From Novosphingobium sp. IK01 (lineage in GTDB: Bacteria; Pseudomonadota; Alphaproteobacteria; Sphingomonadales; Sphingomonadaceae): a stretch of DNA of 64,000 nt. The stretch's first letter is position 1; each line of letters starts with the position of its first letter. Of the stretch, positions 48,080 through 57,313 are shown piece by piece. The notes below the pieces were generated by a model. That model did not search any database and was not told the DNA's origin. It saw only the letters and a program-made list of their open reading frames with translations. The position numbers and the translations under genes are program-made. The stretch is from NCBI RefSeq assembly GCF_033242265.1, contig NZ_BTFW01000001.1:124001-188000 (forward strand), in the 5' to 3' direction.

Positions 48080-48987
48080 TGTCCGGTATTTCCGACATGC
48101 CCGAAATGGGCGATTTGATGGGTGGCGGGATGCCGGGGGCGTCCGATGGCCTGATGGGGGCCTTCGTGGGCCCCGGCAGCCAGCCCGCCGATGCCGATGG
48201 CGCCACGCTCGATTACATGATCATGCCCGACGACATGCGCGTGTTCTCGATGGCGACGATCCCCGACAGCGATCTGGCCGATGAACATGCCGCTGGCGTG
48301 GCGGCGGGCGCGGCGATCCTGGCCGCGCTCGAACAGGTCGTGGCCGGTGGCGCGCCTGCCAGCGTCGACCTGTCGCATCTGGCCCCGGCGGACATGGCCT
48401 TTGTCGACCAGATGCTGGGCGAGGGCGAGGTTTCGGTAATCAGCGGCAGTACGTTCCAGGCGCAGGAATCGGTCCTCGCCGGGGTCTGGCGCGTGCGTGA
48501 AACAGGCGCGGACGGCGCCGGGCGCCGCGACCGGGTGGACATCGGCATGTTCCCGGCGGGCATTGTCGAACGCGCGTTCGAGCGCGCGCGCGACGAGGCG
48601 GTGATGCCCGACAAGGTGATCGAGGGCGTGTTCAATGCCCCCGCGCTGATCGCCGAGATCAACGCCCATGCGCCCGCCACGCCCACGCGCGAAGGGCCCC
48701 ATGTCATCAACCTTTCGCTGCTGCCCCATACCGAAGGCGATCTGGCCTTTCTTGAGGCGGCGCTGGGGCAGGGCGACCTGATCATCCTGTCGCGCGGCTA
48801 TGGCAATTGCCGCATCCGCTCGACCGGCACGCGCCATGGCTGGTGGGTGCGCTATTTCAACTCGCAGGACTCGCTGATCCTCAATTCGATCGAATTGACC
48901 AGCCTGCCTTCGGTTGCCCAGGCCGCGCCCGAAGACCTCGCCGACAGCGCCGAGCGTCTGTCCGAAATCCTGGCCACCTATCAGTGA
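48079..48987 (+). CDS. hupH: HupH/HyaF hydrogenase assembly protein
   Basis: Protein of 302 residues of the HupH/HyaF family, needed for full activity of uptake hydrogenase and probably for small-subunit maturation. The N-terminal part is Met/Gly/Asp-rich. The conserved C-terminal domain has INLSLLPHTEGDLAFLEAALGQGDLIILSRGYGNCRIRSTGTRHGWWVRYFNSQD followed by ILNSIELT. The single Cys in GYGNCRI is typical. The start ATG at 48079 overlaps the hupG stop by one base. Confidence 0.93.
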   Translation: MSGISDMPEMGDLMGGGMPGASDGLMGAFVGPGSQPADADGATLDYMIMPDDMRVFSMATIPDSDLADEHAAGVAAGAAILAALEQVVAGGAPASVDLSHLAPADMAFVDQMLGEGEVSVISGSTFQAQESVLAGVWRVRETGADGAGRRDRVDIGMFPAGIVERAFERARDEAVMPDKVIEGVFNAPALIAEINAHAPATPTREGPHVINLSLLPHTEGDLAFLEAALGQGDLIILSRGYGNCRIRSTGTRHGWWVRYFNSQDSLILNSIELTSLPSVAQAAPEDLADSAERLSEILATYQ

Positions 48988-49238
48988 GCGGGGATCCGTC
49001 TGCCAGACCCGGTGATCCGGCCAGCGACCATTTCTTTGGCGGTTCGTTCGGCGGCGACAACGCGCGGATCAGCCCGGAGATGAAGCTGGAGTGCAAGATC
49101 TGCTGGCATATCTATGACCCGGCGGAAGGCTGCACCTATTGGCAGGTTCCGCCCGGCACGCCCTTTGCCGATCTGCCCGATCACTGGACGTGCCCGGAAT
49201 GCGACGCGCCCAAGCAGGGCTTCATGGTGGTCGAATGA
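48984..49238 (+). CDS. hupI: HupI-type rubredoxin
   Basis: Small iron protein of 84 residues carrying one Fe(Cys)4 site: CKIC (near residues 37-40) and CPEC (near 70-73), with WHIYDPAEGCTYWQVPPGTPFADLPDHW between them. HupI rubredoxins are thought to help small-subunit maturation under oxygen. The GTG at 48984 overlaps the hupH stop (GTGA) and supplies an N-terminal extension of about 32 residues found in the family; an ATG at 49080 would give only the bare rubredoxin fold. Confidence 0.9.
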   Translation: MSGDPSARPGDPASDHFFGGSFGGDNARISPEMKLECKICWHIYDPAEGCTYWQVPPGTPFADLPDHWTCPECDAPKQGFMVVE

Positions 49239-49777
49239 GCCTGCCTGCGGCCCTTTCCAGCCACCGGGATGATGCGGCGCGTCTTTCCGAACTGACCGCG
49301 CGGGTCGAGCGCGTGTTCACCATGATCGCCACCGTGCGCATGGCGGGCATTCCCGTGCTCAACCCGGCGCTCGGTGTCGCGCTGTGCGGGCTGGAGACCT
49401 TTGGCGGGCATGACGTGGGCGTTCTGGTGACGCCCTGGTTCATGAACATCATGGCTTTCCCCCTCGGCGCGCCCGAACCGGTGCGGGTTGGGACCAAGCG
49501 CGACCTCGTGCTGCCCTCGGGCGCCTACGAGGCGATTGCCGGGTTCGAGGACGAACTGGGGCCTTACTGGATGGTCTCGCTGTTCTCGCCGATGGATGCG
49601 TTCGAAACGATGGAGGCGGCGCTCGCCACCGCGCAGGCGGCCATGGTCGAGATCATGACCGCGCCCGAACCCGAAGCGCCGCCGCCGCCCCCTTCGCTGC
49701 CCACGCGCCCTGTCAGCCGTCGCGGCCTGTTCGGCTGGGCGCGCGGGGATGGCGATAATGGAGAGGCGGCGGCATGA
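49235..49777 (+). CDS. hupJ: HupJ/HybE-type hydrogenase assembly chaperone
   Basis: Protein of 180 residues of the HybE/HupJ family, which helps the maturing subunits. Core motifs are MAGIPVLNPALGVALCGLETFGGHDVGVLVTPWFMNIMAFP and FEDELGPYWMVSLFSPM, the second often seen as LGPFQSCSLFSPM. A Pro-rich, basic tail (PPPPPSLPTRPVSRRGLFG) follows. The start overlaps the hupI stop by four bases, and its own stop overlaps hupK by four. Confidence 0.93.
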   Translation: MSLPAALSSHRDDAARLSELTARVERVFTMIATVRMAGIPVLNPALGVALCGLETFGGHDVGVLVTPWFMNIMAFPLGAPEPVRVGTKRDLVLPSGAYEAIAGFEDELGPYWMVSLFSPMDAFETMEAALATAQAAMVEIMTAPEPEAPPPPPSLPTRPVSRRGLFGWARGDGDNGEAAA

Positions 49778-50586
49778 CCGGCTTGCGGCTCCGTCTGGGC
49801 CTGAAGGCGGGCGCGCAGGGGCAGGTTTGTGCCCATGTGACCGAGGCGGTGTTTCCGGCGGTCGAAGGCCTGCTGCGCGGCTTGCCTGCGGGCCGGGCGG
49901 CGCAGGCGGTGCGGCGTTTGCATGGGCTTTGCCGCGCGGCGCAAGGGCTGTGCGCCGATCTGGCGCTGGCGGCGGCAATGGCCACAGACATGCCCGCATC
50001 CGATCTGCGGGCCGTCACGGGCGCCGCGCTCGTGGAGATCGCGCGCGAGACCGGCTTGCGGCTCTGTCTCGATTGGGCGGCCCTGCTGGGCGAGGCGCCG
50101 CAGGTCGAGGCCGCGCGTGCCCTCATGCAGGTGACGCGCGAAGGGAAGGTGCCCGATCCCGATGGGCTGATGGGCTGGATCGCCGCGCGCGGGGCGGAAG
50201 GCCTGCCCGCGCGGGTTCTGGCCGCCGCGCCCGCCGAACTGGCCCCCGCCTTTGCCGCGCGGCTGGAAACGCTGGCGGGCATTCCCGCCCGGCTGGCAGA
50301 GCTTGCCGCAGGGTGCCCGTTGCCGCAGGGGCGGCGTCTTGGCCCCGGCCATGGCGAGGCATCGGTGGAGTGCGCGCGCGGGCGCCTAGTCCATCAGGTG
50401 CGGGTGGAGCATGGCCAGATCGTGGAGTACCGGATCGATGCGCCCAGCGCGCGGCGCTTTGCCCCCGGAGGGGACGCGCTCGCCCTGCTGGCGGCCTGTG
50501 GCGACGCGCGCGCGGTCGACTGGACGATGCAGGCCATCGACCCTTGCGTAGGCTGGGTCCTCGACCCTGCCGTGGAGGCGAACTGA
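49774..50586 (+). CDS. hupK: HupK-type degenerate large-subunit homologue (assembly scaffold)
   Basis: Protein of 270 residues that resembles a shortened hydrogenase large subunit and is thought to act as a scaffold for the Fe(CN)2CO group. The place of the RxCGxC motif is taken by RRLHGLCRAAQGLC, and the C-terminal DPCxxC is reduced to DPCVGW, so a complete four-Cys metal site is lost. VRVEHGQIVEYRIDAPSARRFAP is a family block. It overlaps hupJ by four bases and hypA by one. Function is inferred from family knowledge. Confidence 0.87.
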   Translation: MTGLRLRLGLKAGAQGQVCAHVTEAVFPAVEGLLRGLPAGRAAQAVRRLHGLCRAAQGLCADLALAAAMATDMPASDLRAVTGAALVEIARETGLRLCLDWAALLGEAPQVEAARALMQVTREGKVPDPDGLMGWIAARGAEGLPARVLAAAPAELAPAFAARLETLAGIPARLAELAAGCPLPQGRRLGPGHGEASVECARGRLVHQVRVEHGQIVEYRIDAPSARRFAPGGDALALLAACGDARAVDWTMQAIDPCVGWVLDPAVEAN

Positions 50587-50927
50587 TGCATGAAATGGCG
50601 ATCTGTGAATCGATCCGCCAGATCCTTGAGGAGCAGGCCCAAACGGCCCGCTTCGCACGGGTCGAGCGTGTGGTTCTGGCTATCGGAGCCCTTTCGGGGG
50701 TGGAAATCGAGGCCCTGCGTTTCGGCTTCGATGTCGTCATGCGCGGCAGCGTGGCGCAGGACGCGAAACTGGAAATCGAGGATGTACCGGGCACGGCCTG
50801 GTGCATGGTCTGCGCGCAAACGGTGGAAATCGCCGCGCGCTATGATGCTTGCCCGCGCTGCGGGTCCTATCAGTTGCAGGTGACGGGTGGGGACGACATG
50901 ACCATTCGTGAATTGGAGGTGGTGTGA
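50586..50927 (+). CDS. hypA: Hydrogenase nickel incorporation protein HypA
   Basis: Nickel metallochaperone of 113 residues that works with HypB. It begins [18 protein letters not shown], where Met1-His2-Glu3 bind nickel, and carries a zinc site of two pairs, CMVC near residues 76-79 and CPRC near 92-95. It overlaps hupK and hypB by one base each. Confidence 0.97.
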   Translation: MHEMAICESIRQILEEQAQTARFARVERVVLAIGALSGVEIEALRFGFDVVMRGSVAQDAKLEIEDVPGTAWCMVCAQTVEIAARYDACPRCGSYQLQVTGGDDMTIRELEVV

Positions 50928-51877
50928 TGTGTACGGTTTGTGGTTGCAGCGACGGGGGCGCCACGATGGACAAGGGGCATGGTCATGCCCACGGCCATCA
51001 CCACCATCATGACCATGGGCATGATCACGACCATCATGATCACGGGCATGACCATGACCATGACCATCATCACCACGATCATGAGCATGATCATCATCAT
51101 GAGCATGGCCATGGCCATGGCCATGGGCACGGGGCAGGCGATCTCGACTATGGCGCGGGTGCCGCCGGGGTTTCGGTCGCGGGCATGAGCCAGAGCCGGC
51201 TGATCCGGCTGGAGGCCGACATTCTGGGTAAGAATGCCCGTTATGCCGCCGCCAACCGCGACCGTTTCACCGCGCAGGGCATCCTTGCGCTCAACCTCGT
51301 GTCGAGCCCCGGCTCGGGCAAGACCACGCTGCTGTGCCGCACGCTCGAAGCCATCGGGGCCGATTATCCGGTCGCCGTGATCGAGGGCGACCAGCAGACC
51401 AGCCAGGATGCCGACCGCATCCGCGCCACCGGCGCCCCCGCGATCCAGATCAACACCGGCAAGGGGTGCCACCTCGACGGGCACATGGTCGGCCATGCGC
51501 TCGACCATCTGGACCCGCCGGCGGGCAGCGTGCTGTTCATCGAGAACGTGGGCAATCTCGTCTGTCCGGCGGCCTTCGATCTGGGCGAGGGCGCGCGCGT
51601 GGCGATCCTTTCGGTGACCGAAGGCGAGGACAAGCCGCTCAAGTATCCCGACATGTTCGCCAGCGCCGATCTCGTGCTGGTCAACAAGGTCGACCTGCTG
51701 CCCTATCTCGATTTCGATGTCGATCTGGCGATTGCCCATATGCGCCGGGTCAACCCGCGCGTGCGCGTGCTCAAGGTTTCGGCCCGCAGCGGCGAGGGCA
51801 TGGGCGCCTGGCTCGACTGGCTGCGTGCGGCGCGCGGCATGGCACTGGCTGCGCAAAGCGCACCGGTCGCGGGCTGA
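50927..51877 (+). CDS. hypB: Hydrogenase nickel incorporation GTPase HypB
   Basis: GTP-hydrolysing nickel donor of 316 residues. The N-terminus MCTVCGC (Cys2, 5, 7) is the high-affinity nickel motif. Residues 17-69 form a His-rich tract with about 31 His mixed with Asp, Gly and Glu, a likely nickel store. The GTPase domain starts near residue 95, with the P-loop [22 protein letters not shown], the zinc/nickel region [28 protein letters not shown] and VNKVDLLPY. The ATG at 50927 overlaps the hypA stop; a GTG one codon earlier is possible. Confidence 0.97.
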   Translation: MCTVCGCSDGGATMDKGHGHAHGHHHHHDHGHDHDHHDHGHDHDHDHHHHDHEHDHHHEHGHGHGHGHGAGDLDYGAGAAGVSVAGMSQSRLIRLEADILGKNARYAAANRDRFTAQGILALNLVSSPGSGKTTLLCRTLEAIGADYPVAVIEGDQQTSQDADRIRATGAPAIQINTGKGCHLDGHMVGHALDHLDPPAGSVLFIENVGNLVCPAAFDLGEGARVAILSVTEGEDKPLKYPDMFASADLVLVNKVDLLPYLDFDVDLAIAHMRRVNPRVRVLKVSARSGEGMGAWLDWLRAARGMALAAQSAPVAG

Positions 51878-51893
51878 GTTCGGGAGAAATACG

Positions 51894-52160
51894 ATGTGTC
51901 TTGCCATCCCTGCGCTCGTGCTCGAACTCCATCCCGATGCGATGGCCACGGTTTCGGCCGGTGGGGTCACGCGGCAGGTCTCGGTCGGCCTGCTCGAAGA
52001 TGTCGTGCCGGGTGACTATGTGCTGCTCCATGTCGGCTTTGCGCTGCACAAGGTGAGCGTGGAGGAGGCCGAGGAAACCTTGCGGATGATGGCGCAGGCC
52101 GGTCTCTTGCAGGAAGAACTGGCCGAATGGGCCGAGACGGGAAGCGAGGTCAGGGCATGA
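51894..52160 (+). CDS. hypC: Hydrogenase maturation chaperone HypC
   Basis: Chaperone of 88 residues that carries the Fe(CN)2CO unit with HypD to the large subunit. MCLAIPALV with Cys2 is the signature; PGDYVLLHVGFALHKVSVEEAEETL is the conserved second half. It is the paralogue of HupF in the same operon. GGGAGAAAT precedes the ATG; the 16-bp gap after hypB is one of only two in the whole operon. Its stop overlaps hypD by four bases. Confidence 0.96.
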   Translation: MCLAIPALVLELHPDAMATVSAGGVTRQVSVGLLEDVVPGDYVLLHVGFALHKVSVEEAEETLRMMAQAGLLQEELAEWAETGSEVRA

Positions 52161-53317
52161 AATACGTCTCGGAATTTCGCGATCCGGCCCTCGCGCAGAG
52201 CCTTGCCCGCGCCATCGCGCGCGAGGCCCGGCCCGACCGGACTTATGCCTTCATGGAGTTCTGCGGCGGGCATACCCACGCGATCTTCCGCTATGGCGTG
52301 CAGGATCTGGTGCCCGGCAACGTCCGCTTCATCCATGGGCCGGGGTGCCCTGTCTGCGTGCTGCCGATGCGGCGGCTCGACGATGCGCTCGAACTGGCCG
52401 AGCGGCACGGGGTGATTCTGGCGACCTATGGCGACATGATGCGCGTTCCGGGCAGCGGGCGGCGCTCGATGCTCACCGCGCGCGGCGCCGGGGCCGACAT
52501 CCGCATGGTCTATTCGACGCTCGATGCGCTGGAGATCGCGCGCGCCAACCCGACCCGGCAGGTCGTCTTCATGGGCATCGGCTTCGAGACGACGACCCCG
52601 GCCAGCGCCATGGCGATCCTGGCCGCCCGGCGCGAGGGGCTGCGCAATTTCAGCGTGTTTTGCAACCATGTGCTGACCCCGCCCGCGATGGTCCATGTGC
52701 TCGAAGCGCCCGACATCGACCCCGCTCAGGCCGTCCGCCTCGACGGGTTCCTCGGGCCCAGCCATGTCTCGACGGTGATCGGCGCGCGCGCCTATCGCCC
52801 GCTCGTTGCGCGCTATGGCAAGCCGATGGTGATTGCCGGGTTCGAGCCGCTCGATGTCATGCAATCGGTCCTCATGCTGATCCGTCAGGTCAACGAGGGG
52901 CGCGCCGAAGTCGAGAACCAGTATGCCCGCGTGGTGACCGAAGAGGGCAATGCGCGCGCGCAGGCGATGATGGACGAGGTTTTCGTGCTGCGCGACAGCT
53001 TTGAATGGCGGGGGCTGGGCTCTGTGCCGCTCAGCGCGCGGGCGATTGCCCCGGCTTTTGCCGAATTCGACGCCGAGACCCGCTTTGCGATCAGCGAGAA
53101 GCAGAGCCGCGAAACCAAGAGCTGCGAGTGCCCGGCGATCCTGCGCGGGGTGAAAAGCCCCAAGGATTGCAAGCTGTTTGGCCGGGCCTGCACGCCCGAA
53201 ACCCCGCTGGGAGCCTGCATGGTCAGTTCCGAAGGGTCTTGCGCGGCCTATTATACCTATCGTCGCGCGGAAACGATGGCGCAAATGGATGGGGCCCAAA
53301 TGGAAGCGGCAGAATGA
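52157..53317 (+). CDS. hypD: Hydrogenase maturation protein HypD
   Basis: Iron-sulfur scaffold of 386 residues on which CO and cyanide are attached to iron. Motifs are EFCGGHTHAIFRYG, IHGPGCPVCVLPM, MGIGFETTTPASA and FCNHVLTPPAM. The C-terminal cluster-binding region has CECPAILRGVKSPKDCKLFGRACTPETPLGACMVSSEGSC split over several Cys. The ATG overlaps hypC by four bases, and the stop overlaps hypE by four. Confidence 0.97.
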   Translation: MKYVSEFRDPALAQSLARAIAREARPDRTYAFMEFCGGHTHAIFRYGVQDLVPGNVRFIHGPGCPVCVLPMRRLDDALELAERHGVILATYGDMMRVPGSGRRSMLTARGAGADIRMVYSTLDALEIARANPTRQVVFMGIGFETTTPASAMAILAARREGLRNFSVFCNHVLTPPAMVHVLEAPDIDPAQAVRLDGFLGPSHVSTVIGARAYRPLVARYGKPMVIAGFEPLDVMQSVLMLIRQVNEGRAEVENQYARVVTEEGNARAQAMMDEVFVLRDSFEWRGLGSVPLSARAIAPAFAEFDAETRFAISEKQSRETKSCECPAILRGVKSPKDCKLFGRACTPETPLGACMVSSEGSCAAYYTYRRAETMAQMDGAQMEAAE

Positions 53318-54354
53318 GCACGATCCTGCGCCCCGGTGCCTGCGTTGAAATGGCCCATGGCGGCGGCGGGCTGGCCACCACCCGCCTGATCCGCGAGATT
53401 TTCGCCCGCCATTTCGCCAATCCCCTGCTCGATCAGGGGCATGATGCCGCCCGGCTCGATCCCCTGCCGCCCGGACGGCTGGTGATGAGCACCGACGCCC
53501 ATGTCGTCAGCCCGCTCGAATTTCCCGGCGGCGACATCGGCTCGCTGGCTGTCCATGGCACGGTCAACGACGTGGCCATGGCCGGGGCCTGGCCGGTCGC
53601 GCTGGCGGCGGCCTTCATCATCGAGGAAGGCTTTCCGCTCGCCGATCTCGACCGCATCGCCGCCAGCATGGGCGCGGCGGCGCGCGCGGCGGGGGTGCCG
53701 ATCGCCACGGGCGATACCAAAGTGGTCGAACGCGGCCATGGCGACGGGGTGTTCATCACCACCACGGGCGTCGGCGTCGTGCCCGAAGGGGTGAACATGG
53801 CGCCTGCCCATATCGCGCCGGGCATGGCGATCCTCGTGTCCGGGCCGCTGGGCGATCATGGCGTGGCGATCCTGTCGCGCCGTCAGGGCCTCGAATTTGG
53901 CACGGCAATCCAAAGCGACAGCGCCGCGCTGCATCGCATGGTGGCGCAGATGGTCGCGCACGTGCCCGGCATCGCCGTTCTGCGCGATCCCACGCGCGGG
54001 GGGCTTTCCGCCACGCTCAACGAACTGGCCGAGGCGGCGGGCGTGACGATGACGCTGGAGGAAGCCGCGCTTCCGGTGCGTCCGGAAGTGGCCGGGGCCT
54101 GCGAGATGCTCGGTCTCGATCCGCTCCACATCGCCAACGAGGGCAAGCTCGTGTGCATCTGCCCGCCCGAGGACGCCGAGGCGCTGCTGGCGATCATGCG
54201 GGCCCATCCCGAAGGCGCGGGCGCCGTGCGCGTGGGCACGGTGGGCGAGCGGGCCGCGCCCGGAACACCCGGTTTGCTGCGGATGCAGACGCTGATCGGG
54301 GGCATGCGCGTGGTCGACTGGCTGGCGGGTGAACCGCTGCCCCGGATCTGCTAG
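53314..54354 (+). CDS. hypE: Hydrogenase maturation protein HypE
   Basis: Dehydrates the thiocarboxamide on its own C-terminal Cys to thiocyanate, giving the cyanide ligand. The 346-residue protein begins MSTILRPGACVEMAHGGGGLAT and ends in PRIC; the last Cys346 is the modified residue. ATP-binding and AIR-synthase-like motifs include STDAHVVSPLEFPGGDIG, GTVNDVAMAGA, GDTKVVERGHGDGVF and LRDPTRGGLSATLNE. hoxA starts 11 bp later. Confidence 0.97.
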   Translation: MSTILRPGACVEMAHGGGGLATTRLIREIFARHFANPLLDQGHDAARLDPLPPGRLVMSTDAHVVSPLEFPGGDIGSLAVHGTVNDVAMAGAWPVALAAAFIIEEGFPLADLDRIAASMGAAARAAGVPIATGDTKVVERGHGDGVFITTTGVGVVPEGVNMAPAHIAPGMAILVSGPLGDHGVAILSRRQGLEFGTAIQSDSAALHRMVAQMVAHVPGIAVLRDPTRGGLSATLNELAEAAGVTMTLEEAALPVRPEVAGACEMLGLDPLHIANEGKLVCICPPEDAEALLAIMRAHPEGAGAVRVGTVGERAAPGTPGLLRMQTLIGGMRVVDWLAGEPLPRIC

Positions 54355-54365
54355 AGGCTGTGACG

Positions 54366-55889
54366 ATGGCTGATCCGGCACTGCTCCCCACTGTCCTTAT
54401 CGTCGACGACGAGATCCGCAGCCTGGAATCGCTGCGCCGCATTCTCGAAGACGATTTCGAGGTCCTGACCGCGTCCTCGACGCGCGAGGCGGAAAAGCTT
54501 CTGGCTGACCGCTGGGTGCAGGTGATCCTGTGCGACCAGCGCATGCCCGAGCGCAGCGGGGTGGAGTTCCTGACGGATGTGAAGGAACGCTGGCCCGATG
54601 TGATCCGCATGATCATCTCGGGTTATGCCGATGCGCATGACATCATCGAGGGGATCAACCAGGCGGGCATCTTCCAGTATGTGACCAAGCCCTGGCACCC
54701 CGAACACCTGCTGCTCACGCTGCAATCGGCCTGCCGCCTGTTCCAGCTTCAGCGCGAGAACGAGTTGCTGGCGGTCGAACTGCGCATGGCGCCCAGCGCG
54801 GCGGGCCGCGTGGTCGAGAAGCGCAAGGCCGAAGTGCGCCGGGCCTATGACGTGAACGACGGGATCGTGCGCGCGCCGGGCAGCCCGATGGACGAGGTTT
54901 GCGGGGCGCTTGCGCAAGTGGCGCCGTTCGATGTGCCGGTCCTGCTGATCGGCGGCTCGGGCACGGGCAAGGAACTGGCCGCGCGTGCGCTTCATTACGG
55001 GTCGCTGCGCTGGAACAAGTCGTTCGTGGTCGAAAACTGCGGGGCCTTGCCCGACGAACTGCTCGAATCCGAGCTGTTCGGCCACAAGAAAGGCGCGTTT
55101 ACCGGCGCCATCGACGATCATGTCGGCCTGTTCGAGCGCGCCGATGGTGGCACGGTCTTCCTCGACGAGATCGGCGAGGTTTCGCCCGCGTTTCAGGTCA
55201 AGCTGCTGCGTGTCTTGCAGGAGGGGGAGATCCGCCCGCTGGGCGCCGGGCGCACGCGCAAGATCGACGTGCGGGTGATCGCGGCGACCAACCGCGACCT
55301 TGAAACCGAGATGCGCGAGGGGCGCTTTCGCGCCGACCTGTTCTATCGCCTCGCGGGCATGATCGTGCGCCTGCCCGATCTCAAGGACCGCCCCGGCGAC
55401 CTGCCGGTGCTGGTCGAGAGCCTGCTCGAACAGGCCATGGCGCGCATGGGCAAGAGCGTGCCCGGCGTCGCGCCCGAGGCGATGGCGCGGCTGGCCGCCT
55501 ACGACTGGCCGGGCAACGTGCGCGAATTGCAGAACGAGATCCAGCGCATGCTCGTGCGCGGCGAGGAAGGGCGCTGGCTCGGCCTCGACGTGGTTTCGCC
55601 CCATATCCATGCCCCCCGCGAGGACGCCCTGCCCGTGGCAGAGGACAGCCCTGTCGAGCTGGTGTCGGGGCCGCACGGCGACCTCAGGGAACGGGTCAGC
55701 GCCATGGAAGCGCGGATCATCCGCGAGACCCTGATCCGCCACCGCTGGAACAAGAGCGGCACCGCGCGCGAACTGGGCCTTTCGCGGGTGGGGCTGCGGG
55801 CCAAGCTTGAGCGATATGGTCTTGAAAATGTTCATCCCCTTCCGCCAGTACGGGCGCGCACAGGCGACAAGGCAGGCCATAGCGGATGA
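54366..55889 (+). CDS. hoxA: NtrC-type sigma-54 activator of hydrogenase genes
   Basis: Response regulator of 507 residues (HoxA/HupR family). The receiver domain (1-125) has the acidic pair D14/D15, phospho-acceptor D57 in ILCDQRMP and K108 in YVTKPW. The AAA domain has Walker A GGSGTGKE (196-203), the sigma-54 contact loop GAFTGA (243-248) and a [11 protein letters not shown]alker B. A Fis-type helix-turn-helix ends the protein ([30 protein letters not shown]). In related systems the unphosphorylated form activates the hydrogenase promoters. Both hydrogenase units here have sigma-54 promoters. The ATG is preferred over a GTG two codons upstream. Its stop overlaps hupT by four bases. Confidence 0.95.
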   Translation: MADPALLPTVLIVDDEIRSLESLRRILEDDFEVLTASSTREAEKLLADRWVQVILCDQRMPERSGVEFLTDVKERWPDVIRMIISGYADAHDIIEGINQAGIFQYVTKPWHPEHLLLTLQSACRLFQLQRENELLAVELRMAPSAAGRVVEKRKAEVRRAYDVNDGIVRAPGSPMDEVCGALAQVAPFDVPVLLIGGSGTGKELAARALHYGSLRWNKSFVVENCGALPDELLESELFGHKKGAFTGAIDDHVGLFERADGGTVFLDEIGEVSPAFQVKLLRVLQEGEIRPLGAGRTRKIDVRVIAATNRDLETEMREGRFRADLFYRLAGMIVRLPDLKDRPGDLPVLVESLLEQAMARMGKSVPGVAPEAMARLAAYDWPGNVRELQNEIQRMLVRGEEGRWLGLDVVSPHIHAPREDALPVAEDSPVELVSGPHGDLRERVSAMEARIIRETLIRHRWNKSGTARELGLSRVGLRAKLERYGLENVHPLPPVRARTGDKAGHSG

Positions 55890-57313
55890 GCGGCACGGGA
55901 GGGGATCACACGACAGGCATTCAGGACCCCGATCTGACCGGTGCCTTTGCCGAAATGGGCGCGCAGGGCGAGGACTTGTGGATTGACGTGATCCGCCAGA
56001 TGGACAGCGTCTATGCCGATCTGGTGTCGAGCCAGGTCGCGCTTGAGGAACACAACACGGCCCTTGAACAGGCGCGCGGTTTTCTCGGCTCGGTGCTGGG
56101 CGCGATGACCGACGTGCTGGTGGTCTGCGATGCGCAAGGCCGGATCGAGCAGGTCAATCCGGCGCTCACCACGCTGGTCGGCAAGAGTGCCGAGCAACTG
56201 GTCGGAACCGCCATCCTCGATCTCTTCCGCGTGGAGGATCATGCCGATCTGCTCGCCGCGCTCGATGCGCTGGCGCGCGGGCAGGCGGTCGTCGAGGGGC
56301 GCGAGTGGGAGGCGATTGCCGCCAATGGCAGTTCGGGCGCGCTTTCGGTCAACAGTGCGCCGCGCCGCGATGCCAGCGGGCGTTTTGCCGGCATGGTGCT
56401 GGTCGGGCGCCCGATCGGCGAATTGCAGCGCGCCTATCGCGAACTGGGCGCCGCGCACCAGCGGCTGCGCCAGACCCAGCAGCAATTGCTGACCACCGAG
56501 AAGATGGCCGCGCTCGGGCGGCTGGTGGCGGGCGTTGCCCACGAACTCAACAACCCGATCAGCTTCGTCTTCGGCAACATGTACGCGCTCAAGCGCTATG
56601 GCGCGGCGATCACGCAATATCTGGCCGCGCTCGACGAGGGGCGTTCGGGCGAGGATCTGGCGGCCTTGCGCGCGAAGCTCAAGATCGACCGCGTTCTGGC
56701 CGACATCAGCCCGCTGGTCGATGGCACCCTCGAAGGGGCCGAGCGCGTGCGTGACATCGTGCAGGACTTGCGCCGTTTTTCGGCCAACCAGCGCGAGCCG
56801 CTCGAAACCTTCAACCTCGTCCGCCTCGTCCAGACGGCGGTGGACTGGGTGATCAAGACCATGCGCGATCCGCCCGAAGTCTGCTTCGACCTGCCCGAGC
56901 GGCTCGACATCGTGAGCCGCAAGGGGCAGTTGCACCAGATTCTCGTCAACCTCGTCCAGAACGCGGCTGATGCCCTGGCAAGCGGGCAGGGGGAGGCGCG
57001 GGAGCAGCCGCCCTGCCTGAGCCTTTCTGCCCGGCAGGAGGGCGAGGAGATCGTCGTGCGCGTGGTCGACAACGGGCCCGGTGTCCCGGCCAGTGTGCAG
57101 GACAAGATTTTCGAGCCGTTCTTCACCACCAAGCCGATCGGGTCCGGCACCGGGCTGGGGCTCTATGTGTCCTACACGATGGCGGGCAAGCTGGGGGGCA
57201 GCCTCGACTATGCCGATGCGCCGGGCGGGGGGGCGGCCTTCACGCTGCGCCTTCCCGCCCATGGCGAAGGCGGGGATGGGGGCGGGGATGGGGGCGAGGA
57301 AGCGGAAACATGA
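55886..57313 (+). CDS. hupT: Hydrogen-signalling sensor histidine kinase
   Basis: Soluble kinase of 475 residues of the HupT/HoxJ type. A PAS domain lies at about 68-180 (LGAMTDVLVVCDAQGRIEQVNPAL). The HisKA box has H219 in LVAGVAHELNNPISFVFGN. ATP-binding boxes are LHQILVNLVQNAADAL (N), VVDNGPGVP (G1) and FFTTKPIGSGTGLGLYVSY (F/G2). There is no membrane segment, so the input is expected to come from the cytoplasmic H2 sensor HupUV, which is encoded next. The Gly-rich tail (GEGGDGGGDGGEE) is low complexity. Confidence 0.93.
   Translation: MSGTGGDHTTGIQDPDLTGAFAEMGAQGEDLWIDVIRQMDSVYADLVSSQVALEEHNTALEQARGFLGSVLGAMTDVLVVCDAQGRIEQVNPALTTLVGKSAEQLVGTAILDLFRVEDHADLLAALDALARGQAVVEGREWEAIAANGSSGALSVNSAPRRDASGRFAGMVLVGRPIGELQRAYRELGAAHQRLRQTQQQLLTTEKMAALGRLVAGVAHELNNPISFVFGNMYALKRYGAAITQYLAALDEGRSGEDLAALRAKLKIDRVLADISPLVDGTLEGAERVRDIVQDLRRFSANQREPLETFNLVRLVQTAVDWVIKTMRDPPEVCFDLPERLDIVSRKGQLHQILVNLVQNAADALASGQGEAREQPPCLSLSARQEGEEIVVRVVDNGPGVPASVQDKIFEPFFTTKPIGSGTGLGLYVSYTMAGKLGGSLDYADAPGGGAAFTLRLPAHGEGGDGGGDGGEEAET

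Noticed and set aside
50975..51133. Short tandem repeat region that could be taken for a CRISPR-like or microsatellite array
   Set aside because: It is in frame and encodes the HypB His-rich nickel store; there are no spacers.
50870..51970. Antisense frame with long Met/Val/Ile repeats that could suggest a membrane protein
   Set aside because: The Met/Val run is simply the complement of the HypB histidine codons (CAT/CAC read as ATG/GTG).
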